Source: Isoetes taiwanensis (taxonomy: Eukaryota; Streptophyta; Lycopodiopsida; Isoetales; Isoetaceae). From it: a DNA stretch of 64,000 bases. A model generated the notes under the pieces. It searched no databases. It had not been told where the DNA came from and was given only the letters and a program-made list of their open reading frames with translations. Positions 56,733 to 64,000 of this stretch are shown here, piece by piece; within the stretch, counting starts at the first letter, position 1, and the number at the start of each line of letters is the position of its first letter. Made by a program: the position numbers and the translations under genes. The DNA is taken from assembly GCA_021234155.1 (NCBI GenBank), contig JAJEKV010000058.1:2599060-2663059 (forward strand), written 5' to 3'.

Positions 56733-57918
56733 TTACATAGTAGCATGAATAGTAGATATGGAAGTTGTGACAGCACCAACTGAGTTCTTCCAATCCAATC
56801 TATTCAATTTACTCTGCTCCTTTGAACATTTGAGGAAAGCCTTCAGCCCACAATCCCCGCAATCCATTTGCAAACACTTTGGCTTGTGCCAAAATGTAGC
56901 ATCATCCTTTCGACATACCATGGATGTCCACATCCCGGGGGATTCACCTTTGATCAGCGTATAACCCATGAGAGTTCAACGAAGGGGTGTTTTTTGGACC
57001 ATTTACGTACGTATACTTAGGGGTTAGGGGTGTTTTTAGGCACTGATTTGGAGCAATTTCTATACACAATGGGGCCAAATTGCCTTTTAAAATTGCGTAT
57101 ACAAGGGGGGTTTTTTGCTACCCTCCGAACGTAGATGCCATACCCCCCTTATGTATAAGTGCATCCCCCGGGGTCCACATATCGCTCACACTATTGAAAG
57201 TGTGCATATATGCTTCACATGTTGGTCCTGGGCCACAGATAGCACATTTGCATCTGCAGCTAGGCCCATGAAATTTAGAATCTCTTCGTAGCTTGTTGAT
57301 TGTTTGCCTTACAAATTCAACTCGCATGTGGTGGATGCAACACATGTCTCTCGCTCTTTTTAAGTCGTCTCACGAACTTTGGCTTCAAAGCCTCAAATAA
57401 CCTTATTCCAACTTTTATGTTTGGAAATTGCCGTTTGAAATGTTTATAGAACATTACCTGCATTGACAAACGTTTAAAATTGTAACATATCTCATAATAT
57501 ACCTGTGATTCTTTGAGGAAGTGGATTGCATGCAAATTCTGTGGTCTTGCTATCTTCTAGCCATCAACGTTCCTCATGAACATTGACTACAGTCCTCCAA
57601 AGTCAACAATCTTTCTTTTGTCAAGAGCAGCATATATAGCCTTCCTTTCAAATTCAATACTCTTGGCACAACAGCATGATTGCTAGAAGAACTTACAGCC
57701 ATCAGCATGGTTGATGATCTTGCTTGATTTATGTCTTTGCTTCTAGTACGTTTATTGATGGCAAGTGCCTGCTTTACATTATCTACAACATGTTTATAGA
57801 TATTCAAAGATTTATTTCCAATCAATTTAAATTCAGGAAAATGTTCTACTGCCCTAGAAATAATGTCTAGTCTATCTTCAGAATGGAAATTTATAGATAC
57901 CATGTTGATAAAGTCCAC
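56733..57918 (-). pseudogene. Transposon-type protein of unknown class, N-terminal/middle part
   Basis: Minus-strand pieces in order: NKSLNIYKHVVDNVKQALAI and KRTRSKDINQARSSTMLMAV (57830-57700); VMFYKHFKRQFPNIKVGIRL then FEALKPKFVRRLKKSERHVL (57450-57350); FVRQTINKLRRDSKFHGPSC (57310-57250); WHKPKCLQMDCGDCGLKAFL (56890-56830). This matches, from memory, a large uncharacterised family in seed-free plants and animals with the signature 'LKPxxVxxLxxRxxCxCxxH' and a Cys-rich 'CxxxxCxxCG' segment, upstream of an 'SDGCxxQFK' region like that at 61.7 kb. Frames are broken, so it is a relic. The enzymatic class is not known to me. Confidence 0.5.
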
Positions 57919-58679
57919 AATTTGTTTGGCTACTTTTTGTTTATGTCTAAATGCCCAATCTCTTTGTGTGTTTGTCTCTTTCCAAGGCCAATTTCTCCCT
58001 CTCTCTCTTTCTGATCCTTTGTTGTCTTCTCTTTGCTGTCATGATTCTCCTACAAGCTGTATTAGGGGATACACAACAACATGTCTTGGTGCAAGAATTA
58101 CAAGGTGTAAAATCAGTTGTGTTTCAGCACTCTCAATTGGAGATGAGACTGCTTCAAATGAGCAGGGATCCACATCCTTTTGGATCTCTAATGAAATTTA
58201 AGTTTCTGTTTCAACATGCAAATTCGGCACATGGATTTCCACATTGTAATCAAATGCACTAGCTAAAGCTTATCGATCTTGACCAGCAAATATTGCTTCA
58301 AATTCTGCTGCATATTTCTCAACAAGGTCCATTGCCTTCAATCCAACAATACCATACATAAAGAAGACTTTGTATTCAAACAATTGCTATAGAAACAAAA
58401 GCTTTGTTTCATTTCTTCAAAATTATATTCCATCACCAAAGCTCGACCGAGAAGCGGGTTCTCAGCAGTTGCACCTGTGTCACGTTTGAAGTGGTTTTGG
58501 CACCAAGACTTTAGCCACAACCTCCTCGTTTGAATAGCAATAAAAACTTACCCTATAAAGTAAGGTTTCGAAAATTACAAGGTCCATGCACATGGACCCA
58601 TTTATAAACTCAACGTATTGAATTATGTGTAACCATCGTATTCATAGTTTGTGTATCACTTGATAGTCATCTGCAGGGT

Positions 58680-59110
58680 TCCTTTAAAGACTGTACACAG
58701 TTCACAAATTTTCTAGAACACAGTTCACAGATCTTCTAGATGAAATATGTGATGACTATTTTTCCTCTTCTAACATTCCTCCTTCAACACATATCTCTGT
58801 CACATTAAGACCCTTCCTGAATTGTATGAACTTGCTTTCTGTTAGAGCCACATCAAAGATTTGTTCTGCAGTATTTATGTAGGTCATTTATATATATCCT
58901 TTTCTTGCTAAGTCCCTGATGAAATGTATGTTGAGTTCAATGCGCTTTGTTCTCTCATAATCCACGGGATTCTTTACTATTGCAATACAACTTTGATTAT
59001 CTGTTACAATTATAGTAGACTCAGTTTGATAGCATTGCAGCTCATCCAATTGAAATCAAACCAATATTTAAATCAACAATGTAGCCTCATTTTCTAAGGA
59101 TCTTTACCCT
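58680..59110 (-). pseudogene. Ty1/copia 3' end: RNase H and LTR start
   Basis: The minus strand reads IIVTDNQSCIAIVKNPVDYE, RTKRIELNIHFIRDLARKG (family 'DNQSAIxLAKNPVxHxRTKHIDIxYHFIR'), then AEQIFDVALTESKFIQFRKG. A purine-rich AAGGAGGAA is followed by TGTTAGAAGAGG, the likely LTR start, at 58775. The coding part is almost open here but isolated; no other part of the element was found. Confidence 0.8.
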
Positions 59111-59850
59111 TTGCATATCAAGGTCTGGTTATCACTTACAGCTAGGCGTAAACTATGGATCGAGAGTGGGAGTCTAGAAACATTAAACATGGTCAAAAGA
59201 AGAAAGGTATCTAAACACATAATCAAATATAGTAGAATGAGATAAAATAACAAGACTTAGGTAAAAATCTCAGATACAATACAATGAGGATAGGAACATA
59301 TGAGTTCTTAAAACTATACCAAAATAGCAAAACAAAATTTTGATACAAAATTAAATTAGGGCTGGCTGTAATTAAATGGATTGCAAAGCAAAGGGAGAAT
59401 ATAATACATGCACAGAAGTTAATATGATTAGAATCACTTTCTACTAAACAGTGCGAGATTAATAACTCCGTATTATTATAATATAAGAACAAATAGAAGT
59501 TGCTTATATCTATACCTGTCTATAATATATAATCAATTACACGGGTGTATAGAAAGAATGAATTCAAAATTAGGTATACTCTGAAAAAAGTGAGACTTCC
59601 ACACACCTTGACTGTTCACTTTTGACAGTCTTAAACGATGATCATGTCTGGTCTATACCTCTACCTTTTATATCCCAAAGTTATAAATTGCACATTACAA
59701 GTCATTTCAAACTTAATCACTTTGAACATGACAACGTCTGTGTCACTTATAACCTCACATTATCTCTTTAAGGAGGGGAGACTTCCTCCTAATGCACGAT
59801 GTGTTGCCCTGCAACAAGAGTAGACTTGATGCTGAGGACAGCATCATTTT
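59111..59850. other. Internal remnant before a gypsy LTR, mostly unreadable
   Basis: The last part (59770-59868, plus) reads KEGRLPPNARCVALQQE and, in another frame, SRLDAEDSIIFKVGRM ending at the LTR edge. This resembles the C-terminus of plant gypsy polyproteins. The remainder shows nothing. Confidence 0.45.
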
Positions 59851-59851
59851 T

Positions 59852-61428
59852 AAGGTGGGGAGAATGTGACGTTCCACATATTTATACGCCTTTTTAAGTA
59901 TAAATACATGACACGTCACTATGAATAAGTAATGGCACATTAATTATTCATAAGCTAAGGTTAGCTATGTTAATAATTAAATTATAAAGGTGGAAACCTA
60001 CAACCCTAATTCGAATTTAGGGCTTAACCTAATATTAAAAAGGGCTAAAATGCCAAGTTAGTTAATATTAGCCAACCCGGAGCTGCCACCTGGCCCACAT
60101 CGATTGGGCAAGGGAGAGTTACTAACTTGGGACCCAAATTGGGGTTTTGGACCCCCATTTGCCCCAATTCGAATTGGGGGAGGTTGGTGGAGGAGGAGTT
60201 GATGTTCCACCATGTTCCAGCCGAAAGGATGGAGCACCCGAACGATAGTGGAGCTAGCTATGATCCCGGTTAGTACGTAGATAGCTCGGATTCCTAGATA
60301 GTCATAGGATTAACCCTTGTATGGATAGATGTATGGTTAATCTCTATTTTATGTTATATTCGAAGTTATGGATGGATGGATGTATAAGGATAGCTTTCTT
60401 TCTGTTCCTCCTGTGTTATATGGGTAAAAGGGGGGTAGAGACCTAAAGGCCATCTAGAAGTAGAGGTGCTCCTAGATAGAACCCTTAAAACCCAGTAAAT
60501 GTGGCCTGTGCACAAGAGCCTACCTGGCTGTGGATGCTATGATGTGGTTCAGCACCAGACAACGGGTATGAGGTGAATCGGGGGTGGGATCCTGCCTAGC
60601 GCGGCTACAGGACTCCTACAGTGTGCTAGACTTATAGTCTGTCACCGTGTGTGGGCCGGGTATGGGTCTGACACTCTCTGGACCGGAGGGCGTGAGTCAT
60701 AGATGGTCGTCCTGGGCTCGAACGGGTTGGTGAGCTGACCTTTAGATTTAGGAGAGTAAGTCGGGTACGGATGCGGGGGTCACTGAGGGGGCACGTGTTC
60801 TCTAGCACACCCAGGGATCCGTCATACTCAGGGAGGAGACGCCTCTCTGACCTGCCTCATCGGACCGGGAGATGTAACCCGGAGTAGTCCCGAAGGGTGA
60901 TTCCTTGGGATTGCGTCTCCGGAGGGCTACAAGCACGTCATAGCATGATTCAAAATATATCCGCAAAGTGTGCACCTGGAGAGGCGGATGGAATGGACTA
61001 CCCTAGCCATTGTCTTATGCCAGCCAATGCCATGTTATACCTCTGTCTGCTGTTATCTTGAGGCCCTGACCGTCAGTCACCCCCACGGAGTTTGAGCCCG
61101 GGGTAGAGCCCTTAGTTATAGTGTATTTCCTTTGTTATATCAGTATTCTGTTGTTTGTTATAGTGATGATGATGGGCCACCCTTCGTGGTGGTATATTAT
61201 TTATTAGTAGTGTGGCTAGGTGCTAACATGTATGTACGCTTCCGCTATATAGGATTCCCATAGAAGGCGTGGGACGAATGACACCTCCTGTCCTTCACCC
61301 GGACACTTGGCCATCACAAGTGGTCCAAGTCAGATGGAGGGCCTTTCCGTGGTGATGGATTCGCCATGGGAGGGGAATTTCCCGTATTTATACGATAGGA
61401 GCATCGTATGGATTCGGGGAGCGTCACA
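59852..61428 (+). mobile_element. Ty3/gypsy-type LTR (1,564 bp) with its polypurine tract
   Basis: A polypurine tract AAGGTGGGGAGAA (59852-59864) is followed by TGTGACGTTCCAC..., and the segment ends ...GGGGAGCGTCACA (61428). TG...CA ends with inverted TGTGACG / CGTCACA are typical of plant chromovirus LTRs. It is a 3' LTR with a trace of the internal region upstream; the 5' LTR is not in the window. It ends about 60 bp before the transposon-type frame at 61.49 kb. Confidence 0.8.
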
Positions 61429-61489
61429 ACTTCAGAGAAAATTATACTTTTAAAATTCAACAGGAAATTCAAACAGTGCACTGGTGAAA

Positions 61490-62645
61490 TGATCAATGTT
61501 CTGTTCTAGTTCACGTCACGTATAGACATGCCATAAATGGAAAAGTTCCAAATATTAGGATTAGCGACCACAAGTTGGTGAAGGAGACACATTTCTACAT
61601 GTCTGATGATCGAGAACATGATTCTCCATTTGTCCAGCATTGCCTCCAGAAGCATGCTGACTCTTTGGCTGGTATAACTTACTCAAAGCATGTCTTTTGG
61701 TCTGATGGTTGTGCATCGCAGTTTAAGTCTTCAAGATCATTCTATTATTTGGGAAGTTTTTTTGAGAAAAATGGAGTACAGATTGGCTGGAATTTCTTTG
61801 CGTCCTCACATGAGAAGGGCACTTCGTGGCATGGTATTTCACATCAAAGAGAGGCTTGCAAGATAAGGACATCATCCGCTATGCAAACAATAAGGTTTCT
61901 TTATTTGACTCAAACAATTCCAATTTGCTCATGTAAAGAATGCTAACTTGGTATGTCTATGTTTGTAGGCACTTTTGGTTAATAGAGGTTGGGGAAGTGT
62001 GCAGGAAATTATGTTATGATTGTGATACACTGAAGGGAACTACAAAGATACACACCATTAGACCAATTTGTCAAAATAGACCCACTATGGTAGCTCACAA
62101 AGGTTTATCTTGCTTCTGTAGCAGTTGTTGGAAGGGCTTATGGAATAAATGCTTGCATGGAATTGAAGCCATTTATCATGGAGAATCACAATCCTATCAC
62201 TCATGTGCAATTTGAAGGTGACAACCAATGGAAAGCACAGCTTGTGGAAGTGCGTGATAATTTTGTCATCAACGCGGAAGCAAACAATGAAAAGAATTTA
62301 GAGTTTTGGATTATCAAGTGTATTGAACCCAAACATGTTGTGGAAAATGCTTTTAGAGATGAATGGGGTTCAAAATTCAGCAGATAAGAAGTTATCTTAA
62401 CTGGCAAATATTACAAGTTTGTTGGTGAAAACAGGTATGAGTTATTGAGTCACATGCCAGATGTTTCTTGCTATTTACATCTTGTTGTATGTGCAAAAGT
62501 AGAATTACTATCTATTGTACGTGAACCGTTAATGTATGAGTTGCCATTGGGGCCATATGAGCACATAATAGATTGTTTGCCATTACCTGAATTTGAAATG
62601 CTGGCAAGTAGTAAGTCTACTACATCTTTGAAGGGAAAGAAATAA
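61490..62645 (+). pseudogene. Transposon-type protein of unknown class, C-terminal part
   Basis: From about 61510 the frame reads VTYRHAINGKVPNIRISDHK, then HFYMSDDREHDSPFVQHCLQ, HVFWSDGCASQFKSSRSFYY, IGWNFFASSHEKGTSWHGIS (to 61946). A shifted frame continues LCYDCDTLKGTTKIHTIRP and LSCFCSSCWKGLWNKC (62000-62160), then AEANNEKNLEFWIIKCIEPK (62270-62340) and GKYYKFVGENRYELLSHMPD. In the family as I know it, 'SDGCxxQFK...W.FF.xxHGKG' is followed by a Cys-rich segment and an 'FWxxK' module, as here. At least three frame changes or stops make it a relic, though individual segments are well preserved. It is the counterpart of the N-terminal part at 56.7-57.9 kb on the other strand. Confidence 0.55.
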
Positions 62646-63035
62646 AAGCAGATTTTGAATGTTGTTAGGAAAAAGGTACAGGTTAGAAAGAGGAATTAAA
62701 GCAGGCTACAGAAAAACAAAGCCCTCAAGGAATTCAAAGCATGGGAAGAGTATTGGTTCCTCCAAAAGGAAGAAGAGGAAGATGTGAGTGATTGGAGTAA
62801 CAGATATGAAGGTTATAATTTTGAAGCAGATATGCTTAGTTATGTAGCAGAATAGATAGTTATATCAGAAGTACATAATCCACAAATGGTGTAATTGCAT
62901 AAGACATTTAGAAATAAAAGAAACATTGTCTCTGTACATGCATTTGTAATCTGGTGTAATTTGTAAATGCATCTCAAATAATAGAATATTATGTAACAGA
63001 AACAGTTGTGAACATTATTGCAGATGAATTTCTTT

Positions 63036-63780
63036 TAACTAGTTTCACTTTGAACTTAATGATGACCTGGCACATGTGGTGGTGCCATTTGTACCACCAT
63101 GCCACATGGACTGCTGACATGGCATACATGTTATCAACATCATTCCAGCTAAATTACTTTAACTAGTTCCACTTTGAACTTGATTATTACATGTCATGAC
63201 ATGCCTATGATGATATGGCACATGTGGTGGTGCCACATGTATTGCCAAATGTACAGTAAATGCCACGTGGACTGCTGACATGGCATACATGTTGTCAACA
63301 TCATTCCAGCTAAATTACTTCAACTAGTTCCACGTTGAACTTGATTATTACATGTCATAACATGTGTATGATGACATGGCACGTGGTGGTGCCACATGTA
63401 TTGCCAAATGTATAGTAAATGCCACATGGACGGTTGACATGGCATACATGTTGTCAACATCATTCCAGCTAAATTACTTTAACTAGTTTCACTTTGAACT
63501 TGATGATTACATGGCATGACACGTCTATGACGACCTGGCATATGTGGTGGTGCCACTACCAAATGTATAGTGCATGCCACATAGACTGCTGACATATTAT
63601 TGCAGCCATTTTCAACTTGATGATTACATGGCATGATATGTCTATGCTGACATGGCACATATGGTGCCACATGTACTGCCAAATGTACAGTCCATGCCAC
63701 ATTATTTGTTGGTGTGGCAAGGCATGCCAAGGTGGCATGGCACAGCATGCCTGCCACATATGATGTTAACATGGCTATCT
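63036..63780. repeat. Tandem array of a ~160-bp unit, about 4.5 copies
   Basis: AACTAGTT(T/C)CAC(T/G)TTGAACTT recurs at 63036, 63161, 63322 and 63481, with a partial unit from about 63605. Each unit also holds CATGGCATACATGTT, CATCATTCCAGCTAAATTAC and CACATGTGGTGGTGCCA. The first unit is shortened (125 bp). Many CATGGCAT/ATGCCATG and CACATGTG palindromes lie within. Cys/His/Met-rich frames on the minus strand come from the repeat. Confidence 0.88.
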
Positions 63781-64000
63781 CTTAACAATCGTGTTATTTT
63801 TTTTAGTTACTACCAAGGTTTATTTTAACAAAGTCTTTTCTGCGGTACATGTTTTTTAACATGTCAAATGTGCAGCTTTGTAGAACTTAGTGGAAAAACT
63901 AAATGATAAGAACAAGTAGAGAGAATAGATAATATATTTATAATAATGGTCTTTTACACAAGTAGTTGGTGTAACAAAATTTGGGTTGTCATGGTAAAAC

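Noticed and set aside
63479-63772. Cys/His-rich 97-codon minus-strand frame that looks like a metal-binding protein
   Set aside because: It is a translation of the 160-bp tandem repeat and repeats with its period.

Overview
The window looks like nuclear DNA of a land plant with a large, repeat-filled genome. It is AT-rich, and genes are split into short exons with long introns. Between the genes lie decayed Ty1/copia and Ty3/gypsy elements, non-LTR retrotransposons (LINEs), SINE-like inserts and terminal-inverted-repeat (TIR) elements. Three features point to a seed-free plant, most likely a fern: a RAB34/36-type small GTPase (a family tied to cilia in animals), two fragments of a transposon-type protein that I associate with ferns, lycophytes, mosses and animals, and the style of the LINEs. 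The fern assignment is inference.

Left part (1-13 kb): the 5' part of the meiotic mismatch-repair homologue MSH5 lies on the minus strand (ten exons, 7946 to 3029). It continues past the left edge, and a decayed copia element lies at 1560-2570. A 2.3-kb TIR element with subterminal repeats sits about 320 bp upstream of the MSH5 start. An intronless 3' fragment of an INTS11/CPSF73-II-like gene lies at 11.7-12.5 kb.

Middle (13-46 kb): no intact gene is seen. There is a near-identical 2.26-kb direct duplication, a 5'-truncated LINE at 18.8-20.6 kb, a SINE-like insert with a 21-bp target-site duplication, a near-perfect 390-bp foldback at 24.0-24.4 kb and a GC-rich decayed LINE (27-32 kb). That LINE is bracketed by about 0.95-kb inverted arms. 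A broken gypsy element at 33.8-38.4 kb contains the right-hand arm. Shredded F-box/kelch and receptor-kinase remnants follow at 45-46.6 kb.

Right part (46.8-64 kb): two minus-strand genes with consistent splice phases, a RAB34/36-like GTPase (48.6-46.9 kb) and a LigB-type extradiol dioxygenase (52.29-51.36 kb), complete with three exons. Beyond them lie a 458-bp MITE with a 7-bp target-site duplication, duplicated GC-rich modules, a (CT)n tract, oppositely oriented halves of the transposon-type protein family, a copia 3' end, a 1.56-kb gypsy-type LTR and a ~160-bp tandem array at the right edge. The three recognised genes (meiosis, membrane traffic, ring cleavage) share no pathway; each stands alone, as is usual for plant genes.
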